The translations under genes were made by a program, and so were the position numbers. A DNA stretch of 64,000 bases from assembly GCF_014698935.1 (NCBI RefSeq), contig NZ_JACVMN010000002.1, forward strand, positions 124,001 through 188,000, given 5' to 3'. Origin of the DNA: Flagellimonas sp. S3867. GTDB taxonomy: Bacteria; Bacteroidota; Bacteroidia; Flavobacteriales; Flavobacteriaceae. Below the pieces are notes generated by a model that had not been told where the DNA came from, made no database searches, and saw only the letters and a list, made by a program, of their open reading frames with translations. Position 1 is the stretch's first letter, and each line of letters begins with the position of its first letter. Shown here piece after piece: positions 17,633 through 26,350 of this stretch.

Positions 17633-19807
17633 CTAGCCCTTTACACTGGCCAACTTTCTTTCGTTGTTCTTTATATTGTTTAGCTGCAAGTCTCGTAATA
17701 CATTTATAGCTTCTTCTACATAAAGGTCCTTTGCCAGATTTTTGTGCCAACGATCTCTCTTTTCCCTAAGCACCTGGTCTTGCGTAAACAACTCGGTTTC
17801 ATACTTTAACGATTCGAAGGTCAGCTTTGAATCATATTCTCTAAGGCTTTTAAACTGTTCGGAGCGGTTTTTAGCCTTACCCTCTCGTATTTTATAATCG
17901 TCATAGTTCAAGGATACCACAGTCTCATCTTGTTGTTCCTTCAACCATTTCGCATTTTCTTCTATAAGTTTTATGTACTCATTGCCTGCCATTCTAGCTT
18001 TGCTATTGGCAACGGTGGTCTCAAAATCGATATAACCGTCCCATATTTTATAATCCGCAGGAGTAATTTTATCCCAACCAAGTGGATTTTCTTGATCTCT
18101 TTCTCCCAAATCGATATAACTGTATCTATCTGGAACCACAATATCACTCTTAACACCTTCCAATTGGGTAGAACCTCCATTGATCCTATAGAATTTTTGG
18201 GTTGTAAGCTTGATAGCTCCTAAATCACCATGTTCATTGCTACGAACAATATTATCTAAAGGAATCACATTTTGAACGGTACCTTTTCCGAAGGTTTGCT
18301 TGCTTCCAATAACAACAGCTCTTTTATAATCTTGCATGGCGGCGGCTAAAATCTCCGAAGCCGAGGCTGATAATTCATTTACCAAAATTACCAATGGGCC
18401 ATCCCATTGAATGCGTTCATCTTTATCTTCATGCACTTCTTTTCTCTGTCCTGAAGACCGTACTTGCACAATTGGGCCATCCTTGATAAACAAACCGGCC
18501 ATTTCAACCACCGTTTTTAAGGATCCACCTCCATTATCGCGAAGATCAAGTACAATACCTTCTACACCTGCTTTCTTTAAACGATCTACTTCTTTGGCCA
18601 CATCGGTAGCGGCATTACGTTCTGTATAATCTTCAAAGTCGACATAAAACTTTGGTAAGTTGATCAATCCATATTTGTGATCTTCTCTTTTTACGGTTGC
18701 CGATTTCGCATAGGCTTCTTCCAACAAAACCACATCACGGGTTATGGAAACCACCTCAATGGTACCATCAACTTTTCGAATGGTAAGGTCAACAATGGTT
18801 CCTTTGGGTCCTTTTATCAATTTTATGGCATCATCCAAGCGCATGCCCACTATATCAATAGGTTCTTCACCTTCTTGACCAACTTTTAATATCTCATCAC
18901 CCACTTCCAAATTTTGATCTCTCCATACAGGTCCTCCGGAAATAATTTCCATGATTCTTGCTCCTTCCGGCTTTTTCTGCAATCGGGCCCCAATTCCTTC
19001 AAACTTACCCGACATCCCAATATCGAACTTCTCTTTATCATCTGGGGCAAAGTAGAAGGTGTGAGGGTCAAACTCATCTACAATGGTATTGATGTACTGC
19101 ACAAACCAATCTTTACGCTCAAGATCGTCTATAAAGTCAAAAAACTCATCCAATGTGTTCAAGGTATTCTCTCGAGCTTCTTGTTCTGTCAAGTTTCTAT
19201 CTATCTTTTCTGAAATACCTTTAAATGTTACCACCTCGGCAACCGCATCGGTTTCGGAAGTGCCACTCATCTCAATTATTCGGTTTTCAACCTTATTGTC
19301 AAAAACACCAAGGGTATTATATTTCAGTTGTTTTCTCCACCGTTCTTTGAGTTGTTTTTTATTGGCGGCAAACTCTTGGTCTTTGTAGTCTATATTAATG
19401 TTTTCCTGTAGGGTATAATCAAAGGGCTGTGATAGCACTTCTTTATAAATTTCTTTTGCATCACCCATTCGCTTCATTAATCTTTGGTAAACGATATTGA
19501 AAAAAGTAATGTCTGTATTCTTTATTTCATCATCAATCATAAACCTGTACTTCTCAAACTCTCTGACATCGCTGGCTAAAAAGTATCTTTTGGTAGGATC
19601 CAAAATATCGATGAAATCGTCAAAAACATTGGAAGAAAAATTATCGTTCAAATCCTTGGGCTCATAATGGCCACGTTCCAACACATAAGTGATCAAATCC
19701 AAAAGTAATTTGTCCTTATCGTCGTTTTCAAAAGATTTATTAGTAAAACTGCAGGAGGCTACTGCAACAAGAATTACCAAAAGTGCCAAGGCGAAATTCT
19801 TTTTCAT
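17633..19807 (-). CDS. carboxy-terminal processing protease (S41, Prc/Tsp type)
   Basis: 724 residues, close to E. coli Prc rather than short CtpA enzymes. N-terminus is a lipoprotein signal (VAVASC, Cys at about 19). Domains: helical N-terminal domain (about 25-240), PDZ (about 245-345), S41 protease core with the catalytic Ser in SASASEI and the Lys in GSKQTFGKGTVQ, and the C-terminal domain typical of Prc. It degrades or trims periplasmic proteins from their C-termini. It is a single gene, divergent from surE. Confidence 0.94.
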   Translation of the reverse strand: MKKNFALALLVILVAVASCSFTNKSFENDDKDKLLLDLITYVLERGHYEPKDLNDNFSSNVFDDFIDILDPTKRYFLASDVREFEKYRFMIDDEIKNTDITFFNIVYQRLMKRMGDAKEIYKEVLSQPFDYTLQENINIDYKDQEFAANKKQLKERWRKQLKYNTLGVFDNKVENRIIEMSGTSETDAVAEVVTFKGISEKIDRNLTEQEARENTLNTLDEFFDFIDDLERKDWFVQYINTIVDEFDPHTFYFAPDDKEKFDIGMSGKFEGIGARLQKKPEGARIMEIISGGPVWRDQNLEVGDEILKVGQEGEEPIDIVGMRLDDAIKLIKGPKGTIVDLTIRKVDGTIEVVSITRDVVLLEEAYAKSATVKREDHKYGLINLPKFYVDFEDYTERNAATDVAKEVDRLKKAGVEGIVLDLRDNGGGSLKTVVEMAGLFIKDGPIVQVRSSGQRKEVHEDKDERIQWDGPLVILVNELSASASEILAAAMQDYKRAVVIGSKQTFGKGTVQNVIPLDNIVRSNEHGDLGAIKLTTQKFYRINGGSTQLEGVKSDIVVPDRYSYIDLGERDQENPLGWDKITPADYKIWDGYIDFETTVANSKARMAGNEYIKLIEENAKWLKEQQDETVVSLNYDDYKIREGKAKNRSEQFKSLREYDSKLTFESLKYETELFTQDQVLREKRDRWHKNLAKDLYVEEAINVLRDLQLNNIKNNERKLASVKG

Positions 19808-19827
19808 AATATGGTATTTGTTGGGAG

Positions 19828-19835
19828 CAAATTTA
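19828..19835 (-). promoter_or_regulatory. -7 element (TAAATTTG on the minus strand) before the S41 protease
   Basis: TAAATTTG on the minus strand matches TAnnTTTG, 20 bp before the ATG of the protease. No clear -33 element was found. Confidence 0.35.
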
Positions 19836-20010
19836 TTTAGCCTTTATAGGCCCTTTCATCATTAAATCCATCTCCGTTTCTGTTCATATGAATTCCCTAA
19901 GATACTGAAAAAACCGTGCCATTCCAGTGCGCCATATTTAATTTTTTGTTAAACGGCAAGGGTATCATATCCTTATGAAAAACGTATTTTTACGTCATTA
20001 ATTATTCAAA

Positions 20011-20790
20011 ATGAAAAAACCACTCATCCTGGTCACTAATGATGATGGAATTACCGCACCCGGACTCCGGGTACTTATCCAGGTAATGAAGGAAATTGGA
20101 GAAGTGGTAGTGGTTGCCCCAGATAGTCCACAATCAGGCATGGGACATGCCATTACCATTGACAGTACGCTTTATTCCAAAAAGGTGGTTATAGACCATG
20201 AAAAGGGTGCGCCCAGTGAATATAGTTGTAGTGGAACGCCTGCAGATTGTGTTAAACTTGGTTTGCAGGAAATTTTGGATAGAAAACCAGATATCTGCAT
20301 AAGTGGCATCAATCACGGCTCAAATGCGTCTATAAATGTGATTTATTCCGGAACCATGAGCGCTGCCATTGAAGCCGGGATAGAGGGTATTCCAGCTATC
20401 GGATTTTCACTTTGCGACTATTCATGGGATGCCGATTTCAGCCATGCCAGAGATTCCATAAAAAAGATTGTCCAAGAAGCGTTGGCACAGGGTATTCCGA
20501 AAGGCACCGTGCTCAATGTCAACATTCCAAAAACGGATACAGCACCAAAAGGCATTAAAGTTTGCAGACAGGCACGAGCCAACTGGAAAGAACAATTTGA
20601 TAAGCGAACTAGCCCTACAGGAAAGGATTATTACTGGCTTTCTGGTGAATTTGAACTTTTGGACAAAGGTGAGGACACCGATGAGTGGGCCTTGGCGCAG
20701 GGCTACATTTCTGTAGTGCCAACACAATTTGACCTTACCGCCCACCATGCCATTTCACGTATTAACAATTGGAATTTAAATGAAGCATAG
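20011..20790 (+). CDS. surE: 5'/3'-nucleotidase SurE
   Basis: 259 residues. Starts with the metal-binding LVTNDDGITAPGL; the SGINHGSN and GTPADCVKLG motifs follow. It dephosphorylates nucleoside monophosphates in the cytosol with a divalent metal. Its 3' end overlaps the next small membrane gene by 11 bp, beginning a plus-strand run surE - small membrane protein - lpxB - NlpC/P60 - comEC. Confidence 0.95.
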   Translation: MKKPLILVTNDDGITAPGLRVLIQVMKEIGEVVVVAPDSPQSGMGHAITIDSTLYSKKVVIDHEKGAPSEYSCSGTPADCVKLGLQEILDRKPDICISGINHGSNASINVIYSGTMSAAIEAGIEGIPAIGFSLCDYSWDADFSHARDSIKKIVQEALAQGIPKGTVLNVNIPKTDTAPKGIKVCRQARANWKEQFDKRTSPTGKDYYWLSGEFELLDKGEDTDEWALAQGYISVVPTQFDLTAHHAISRINNWNLNEA

Positions 20791-21067
20791 AAAAGAAGTA
20801 TTAATTGGTTTTGCTGTCGGGGTCATAGCAAACACCTTTGGCACCTTGGTATATATCATACTTTTTTCCGATCTATCCATTTCCGAAACCTTCAATGCGG
20901 CTGTTAGACAGGGCCATGTTGGCAGTTTGTTGGCGTTGGGAGCAATTTTAAATTTGGTGGCTTTTTTTGGTTTTCTGAGGATAAAAAGAGATTATCGCGC
21001 CAGAGGAGTAATGATAGCAACCCTTATAACGGCTTTGGTAATATTGTACTATAAAATTTTTGCCTAA
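20780..21067 (+). CDS. small membrane protein, unknown function
   Basis: 95 residues with three hydrophobic segments (about 5-25, 43-62, 75-92) and a basic loop (RIKRDYRARG). I do not recognise a named family. The 11-bp overlap with surE and position before lpxB make it a real gene; similar small proteins sit between surE and lpxB in relatives, as far as I recall. Confidence 0.8.
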   Translation: MKHRKEVLIGFAVGVIANTFGTLVYIILFSDLSISETFNAAVRQGHVGSLLALGAILNLVAFFGFLRIKRDYRARGVMIATLITALVILYYKIFA

Positions 21068-21095
21068 AGTCTTAGTTCTTGAACTTGAATTTTAA

Positions 21096-22205
21096 ATGAA
21101 ATACTATATAATCGCCGGTGAAGCTTCGGGAGACCTGCATGGCTCCAACTTGATCAAGGCTTTGAAACTTCAAGATTCAGAGACCCAGATTAGGTGTTGG
21201 GGCGGTAATCTAATGCACAATGCAGGCGGTGAATTGGCCAAACATTATAAAGAAATGGCCTTTATGGGCTTTTTGGAAGTCATCAAGAACATTCCAACCA
21301 TATTCAAGAATATTTCATTTTGTAAAGAGGATATTCAAAATTTTGACCCTGACCTTATCATTTTTATTGATTTTTCCGGTTTCAACCTCCGCATAGCGAA
21401 ATGGGCCAAGAAAAATGGCTTTAAAACCAATTACTATATCTCGCCTCAAATTTGGGCTTCCAGAGAAGGCAGAATTGAAAAAATTAAACGGGATATCGAC
21501 AATATGTACGTTATCCTTCCTTTTGAAAAGGAATTTTACGAAAAGAAGCACAACTTCCCGGTTCATTTTGTGGGCCACCCCCTCATCGATGCTATAGAAA
21601 ACACCCAAATTGTTGATGAAACCACTTTTAGAAAAGAGAACAATCTTCATCCGCAAAAACCAATTATTGCGCTTTTACCCGGTAGTAGAAAACAAGAGGT
21701 ACAAAAAATGTTGACGGTCATGCTGTCCGTGAGTGGAGATTTTCCAGAATACCAATTTGTAATTGCTGGGGCTCCAAGTTTGCCTGATGGGTTTTATGAG
21801 CCATTTTTGACACAAGAAGTGGGGTATGTATCCAATCAGACCTACTCCTTGCTCAAGCATTCGCATGCAGCTTTGGTCACAAGTGGAACGGCTACTTTAG
21901 AAACAGCACTTTTTCAAATCCCTCAAGTGGTTTGCTACAAAGGCAATTGGATTTCGTATCAGATTGCGAAACAAATTATTACTTTGGATTATATTTCGTT
22001 GGTCAATTTGATTATGGACAAAGAAGTGGTAAAGGAATTGATTCAGAATGAATTAACCACAAAAAAATTAAAACAAGAACTTTCAAAAATAGTTGAAGGT
22101 GAAGAACGGGACCGTATTTTATCCGACTACAAATCCTTAAAAGAAAAATTGGGTGGAAAAGGCGCCAGTCAATTGGCAGCCCGATTAATCATCGAAAATG
22201 CTTAA
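21096..22205 (+). CDS. lpxB: lipid-A-disaccharide synthase
   Basis: 369 residues, a GT19 glycosyltransferase. Motifs: GEASGDLHGS at the N-terminus, FIDFSGFNLRIA near 90, YYISPQIWASREGR near 112, FVGHPLID near 155 and LLPGSRKQEV near 190. It joins UDP-2,3-diacylglucosamine and lipid X into the lipid A disaccharide at the inner face of the inner membrane. It lies 28 bp after the small membrane gene. Confidence 0.96.
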   Translation: MKYYIIAGEASGDLHGSNLIKALKLQDSETQIRCWGGNLMHNAGGELAKHYKEMAFMGFLEVIKNIPTIFKNISFCKEDIQNFDPDLIIFIDFSGFNLRIAKWAKKNGFKTNYYISPQIWASREGRIEKIKRDIDNMYVILPFEKEFYEKKHNFPVHFVGHPLIDAIENTQIVDETTFRKENNLHPQKPIIALLPGSRKQEVQKMLTVMLSVSGDFPEYQFVIAGAPSLPDGFYEPFLTQEVGYVSNQTYSLLKHSHAALVTSGTATLETALFQIPQVVCYKGNWISYQIAKQIITLDYISLVNLIMDKEVVKELIQNELTTKKLKQELSKIVEGEERDRILSDYKSLKEKLGGKGASQLAARLIIENA

Positions 22206-22238
22206 TTTATGCGTCAAGAATAAAAAAACTGTTCTTGA

Positions 22239-22778
22239 ATGCTGAAAAAGGCCCTTTGTTTTCTTATCCTTTCGCTGCTTGTTGGTTGTGGTTCCAAAAA
22301 AAGAACCTATAACAAACCTAGAACCGTTTCTGTAGAAGGCTCTGTTGAAGAAACCCCTCCGCCCAAAAAATCCAAAAAAGAAGAACGAAAAAACACCAAG
22401 GCCAAAGCTGTCATTTCAACTGCTTTAACCTTTAGCGGAACCCGATATAAGTTTGGGGGAACCACTAAAAAAGGTATGGACTGCTCCGGGCTGGTTTTTG
22501 TTTCCTTAAAGGAAAACGAAATCCTTTTTCCCCGGGTGTCATATCAAATGGCCGAAGAGGGAAAGCGAATAAAACTAACCCAAGTGCAAAAAGGTGATCT
22601 CCTTTTTTTCAAAACCAGTAAGCGTGGCAAACGCATTAACCATGTTGGATTGGTCGTTGATGTAAAAGGAACAGATATAAAATTTATACACTCCACAACC
22701 TCAAGGGGTGTAATTGTCTCTTCCCTTCGGGAAGGGTATTGGAACCATGCGTTTGTAAAAGCAACGCGAATCTTATAG
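22239..22778 (+). CDS. NlpC/P60 (C40) peptidoglycan endopeptidase lipoprotein
   Basis: 179 residues. Lipoprotein signal with lipobox LLVGC (C17), then a Lys/Pro-rich linker (about 25-55) and an NlpC/P60 domain with C82 (MDCSGL), H135 (NHVGLV) and H150 (FIHS) as the catalytic triad. It would cut peptide cross-links in peptidoglycan from the outer membrane side. It lies 33 bp after lpxB and 4 bp before the GTG of comEC. Confidence 0.92.
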   Translation: MLKKALCFLILSLLVGCGSKKRTYNKPRTVSVEGSVEETPPPKKSKKEERKNTKAKAVISTALTFSGTRYKFGGTTKKGMDCSGLVFVSLKENEILFPRVSYQMAEEGKRIKLTQVQKGDLLFFKTSKRGKRINHVGLVVDVKGTDIKFIHSTTSRGVIVSSLREGYWNHAFVKATRIL

Positions 22779-22782
22779 CATA

Positions 22783-24801
22783 GTGCGATTTTTTGATTTT
22801 GTTTCCATAAGGCTAACCTTATGTCTTGTTGTGGGCATTATTTGGGGGTTTTACCTTGAAATTGGACCGCAGATACCCTTTTATTCAATTCTTGGGCTGC
22901 TTCCTCTTTTGTATTGGGTCAATAAAAAACAAGCTAGAAAAGGGTTTCCGATTTTTGAGCTCACCTCAATCTTGCTGACAGTTTTGTTGGGTGTTCATGT
23001 TATTAATCTATCCCAATCCAAACATCTAGCACATCATTACACCCAAACCGATTTGAAAAACTCCAAAATATGGGAAATTAAAATCAGGGAAGTCCTTAAA
23101 TCCAATCCTTTCAACCAACGTTATGTTGCGCAGGCCCTATCGTTGGAAAACAAAGAATCCAGCGGAAAATTGCTGTTGAGCATTCCCAATGATTCAACTT
23201 CAAAAAAATTAAAGGTGGATGATGAACTTTTTGTATTTGCCAAAGCCGGAGCAATTAAACCTCCATTAAATCCAAACCAATTTGATTATAAAGATTTTTT
23301 GCGGAAACAGAGCATTTATCATCAAATACGAGTTCAATCTAAACAACTCCTGTTAAAGAAAAACCCTTCTAAAACCATTGTAGGCATCGCATCAAACTTT
23401 AGGGAAGGCATTATTCTAAAATTGAAGGAACAAAATTTTGAAAAGAATGAATTGAGCGTAATCCAAGCTTTGCTTTTGGGCAAACGTGATGACATTTCGG
23501 AAACAACCTATAACAGCTATAAAGATGCAGGGGCCATACATATTTTGGCAGTTTCCGGGCTTCATATTGGAATTTTATTGTTGTTTTTCCAATTCCTGCT
23601 CACACCTTTGAACCGGTTACCTAAAGGTAAAATCCTAAAATTAATCTGTGTGGTGCTCTTACTTTGGGGCTATGCATTTATTGCCGGACTTTCACCATCT
23701 ATAGTGCGGGCTGTAACCATGTTCACTTTTGTGGCCTATGCCATGCATTTAAACCGCCCCACCAATTCGTTTAACATTGTCACCTTGTCCATGTTCTTTA
23801 TTTTATTGGCAAAACCGCTTTTTCTTTTTCAGGTTGGTTTTCAAATGAGTTATGCCGCCGTACTTTCCATTGTTTGGATTTATCCCAAACTCCAGCGATT
23901 CTGGTTTCCAGATAATGTTATCATTCGTAAAATATGGCAATTGCTCTCCGTTAGTGTGGCTGCTCAATTGGGCGTATTGCCAATCAGTTTATATTACTTT
24001 CATCAATTTCCTGCACTTTTCTTTATTTCCAACCTTTTGGTAATTCCGTTTTTGGGAATCATTCTCGGTATGGGTATTGCGGTCATATTTCTTTCACTGG
24101 TGGATTTTCTACCCAAATTTCTGGCTGAAAGCTACAACGCCATTATCAAACTGATGAATTCCGTTATTTCGTGGGTGGCCAAACAAGAAGGTTTTGTTAT
24201 CAGAGACATTCCATTTGACGCCATTCAATTGGTATTCGTGTACGTTCTGATTATTTCAATGGTCGTATTTCTCTCCAAACCGAAAAGGAAAAACATTTTT
24301 GTGCTTTTAGGGTCCATAATTGTATTACAAGCCTGGGCCATTTGGAAAGAAGCTCGTTTGCATCAAACAGAAACCTTGATTCTAGCACATCAAAACAGAA
24401 ATACTGTATTACTCCATCAGAAAGGGAGCACTTTGAATAATTACAAAACAGACTGTACACAAAACAACCGGATTACAAAAGATTATGCTGTTGCCGAAGG
24501 AATCGCATCCGTTTCAGACAATCCATTGCAACACAGTCTTCATGTTAATGGAAAAAACTTATATATAATGGACAGTTTAGGCATTTATCCTCGCACACAA
24601 GAGGTTAATTTTTTAGTATTGACCCAATCTCCAAAAATCAACTTAGACCGATTGCTTGACTCCCTTCATCCTAAAATTATTCTTGCCGATGGCAGTAACT
24701 TCAAAAGTTATGTGGCCCGATGGAAAAAAACTTGTCTTAAAAAAGAAATCCCTTTCCACCATACCGGCGAAAAGGGATTCTATGTTTTTAATTTAGATTG
24801 A
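22783..24801 (+). CDS. ComEC/Rec2 family DNA-uptake channel
   Basis: 672 residues, GTG start. The N-terminal part (about 1-190) has two helices and an OB-like DUF4131 domain; the middle is the polytopic competence domain with HILAVSGLHIG near 255 and AGLSPSIVRA near 305. The C-terminal ~150 residues align in position to the metallo-beta-lactamase-like domain, but the HxHxDH metal motif is missing (the segment reads T-Q-S-P-K-I-N-L-D). It should carry single-stranded DNA across the inner membrane. Its TGA directly abuts the convergent POT gene stop. Confidence 0.9.
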   Translation: MRFFDFVSIRLTLCLVVGIIWGFYLEIGPQIPFYSILGLLPLLYWVNKKQARKGFPIFELTSILLTVLLGVHVINLSQSKHLAHHYTQTDLKNSKIWEIKIREVLKSNPFNQRYVAQALSLENKESSGKLLLSIPNDSTSKKLKVDDELFVFAKAGAIKPPLNPNQFDYKDFLRKQSIYHQIRVQSKQLLLKKNPSKTIVGIASNFREGIILKLKEQNFEKNELSVIQALLLGKRDDISETTYNSYKDAGAIHILAVSGLHIGILLLFFQFLLTPLNRLPKGKILKLICVVLLLWGYAFIAGLSPSIVRAVTMFTFVAYAMHLNRPTNSFNIVTLSMFFILLAKPLFLFQVGFQMSYAAVLSIVWIYPKLQRFWFPDNVIIRKIWQLLSVSVAAQLGVLPISLYYFHQFPALFFISNLLVIPFLGIILGMGIAVIFLSLVDFLPKFLAESYNAIIKLMNSVISWVAKQEGFVIRDIPFDAIQLVFVYVLIISMVVFLSKPKRKNIFVLLGSIIVLQAWAIWKEARLHQTETLILAHQNRNTVLLHQKGSTLNNYKTDCTQNNRITKDYAVAEGIASVSDNPLQHSLHVNGKNLYIMDSLGIYPRTQEVNFLVLTQSPKINLDRLLDSLHPKIILADGSNFKSYVARWKKTCLKKEIPFHHTGEKGFYVFNLD

Positions 24802-26334
24802 TCAATGCACGTTGCCCATCAACTTTTTCATGAGCGGACCAAACACCAATACCACAATTCCTGCCACCAAAGAATATTTAGCAATCAGGCTAAAGCCATC
24901 CAAGTAAACATGTAAGGTATCTAAACCGCCTACATTGACATCGGTACTTTCTATAGCCAACTGTTTGGAAATAAATCCAACTATTTGAAAGGCATAGGCC
25001 GATGATAAAAACCAAACTCCCATCATAAAGGCCACAATACGTTTAGGCGATAAATCGGTTATTTTGGAAAGTCCTACTGGTGACATAAATAGTTCTCCAA
25101 CAGAAATCAAGAAATATAACGCCAATAAATATGAAAAAGGAACCATCCCGTTTTCGTCTGCACTTCCACCACTAAGCGATACTACATAAAAAGCCAAACC
25201 GGCCAATACGAGTCCCATGCCAAATTTGTATGGTGTTCTTGGGTTGAGTTTATTTCGTGCCAATTTCGTCCACATCACAGAAATTGGAATTGAAAGAATA
25301 ACTATAAAAATGGAATTCAATGCATTGGTCTGACTTGCATTGATTAATGACAGATTCACATTTCTCGCCGCAAAAAGAGTAATTACACTACCATGCAACT
25401 CATGGAATCCCCAGAAAATAGTCATGAAAAAAGTAATCAATACGGCCATGAAAAGTTTCTTTCGCTCATCTGGCGAGGATTTTATCATAATGGTCGCCAT
25501 ATATACCACAACTGCTATTCCTATGAGATAAAATAATAAGTTGACAATATTGGTATTTTCAAAAGCAGTTCCTTCTTCTCCCAAAGATTTATAGGAATAC
25601 AACAAAAATGCAATCAAAGGAGCAGATAGAAATGCAAGAATTGGAATTAACTGTTTTTGTGGAATACCCCACACCTTTCTCTCATACACCTCAATACTTG
25701 GCGGTTTTCCACCTTCTCCAAAAACATTCTTCTTAATACCGCTCCAAAAGAAAAGCAGTCCGGTTAACATTCCAATACCTGCCAATCCAAAGCCGTAATG
25801 CCAACCGTAGGTTGCACCAAGCCATCCGCAAAGTAAAGGAGCCACCGCTCCACCAATGTTAATACCCATATAAAAAATGGTGAATCCAGAATCCTTTCTA
25901 GTATCACCATCTTTATAAAGCGTTCCTACAAATGTTGAAATGTTAGGTTTAAAAAATCCATTCCCAACAATAATAAATGCCAAGGCCAAAAAGAAGGCAG
26001 TATTATGTTCAATGGCCAACACAAAATGACCGAGTGCCATTAAAACACCTCCTAAAAAAATGGAAGAACGCATTCCCAAAATAGAATCTGAGATTTTCCC
26101 CCCAATGACCGTAGAAGCGTACACTAAAGACCCGTAAGATGCATATACAGCAGCTGCCGCATAATCTCTTGTTGCCAATGCCTCGAATATAACATTGACC
26201 ATGTACAAGGTGAGCAAGGCCCGCATTCCATAGAAACTGAAACGCTCCCATAATTCGGCAAAGAACAAATAGAAAAGACCTTGTGGGTGCCCAAAAAGCT
26301 GTTTCTCACTGGCTGGTTTTACATTATCTGACAT
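24802..26334 (-). CDS. POT/PTR family proton-coupled peptide transporter
   Basis: 510 residues with 12-14 membrane helices. The N-terminal ELWERFSFYGMRALL contains the ExxERFxYYG proton/peptide motif, and NGFFKPNIS and GINIGG match PTR2 signatures. It imports di- and tripeptides with protons. It lies 16 bp after the stop of the S9 peptidase gene on the same strand, so peptide cleavage and peptide import are probably co-expressed. Confidence 0.94.
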   Translation of the reverse strand: MSDNVKPASEKQLFGHPQGLFYLFFAELWERFSFYGMRALLTLYMVNVIFEALATRDYAAAAVYASYGSLVYASTVIGGKISDSILGMRSSIFLGGVLMALGHFVLAIEHNTAFFLALAFIIVGNGFFKPNISTFVGTLYKDGDTRKDSGFTIFYMGINIGGAVAPLLCGWLGATYGWHYGFGLAGIGMLTGLLFFWSGIKKNVFGEGGKPPSIEVYERKVWGIPQKQLIPILAFLSAPLIAFLLYSYKSLGEEGTAFENTNIVNLLFYLIGIAVVVYMATIMIKSSPDERKKLFMAVLITFFMTIFWGFHELHGSVITLFAARNVNLSLINASQTNALNSIFIVILSIPISVMWTKLARNKLNPRTPYKFGMGLVLAGLAFYVVSLSGGSADENGMVPFSYLLALYFLISVGELFMSPVGLSKITDLSPKRIVAFMMGVWFLSSAYAFQIVGFISKQLAIESTDVNVGGLDTLHVYLDGFSLIAKYSLVAGIVVLVFGPLMKKLMGNVH

Positions 26335-26350
26335 ATATTAATGAGTTTGG

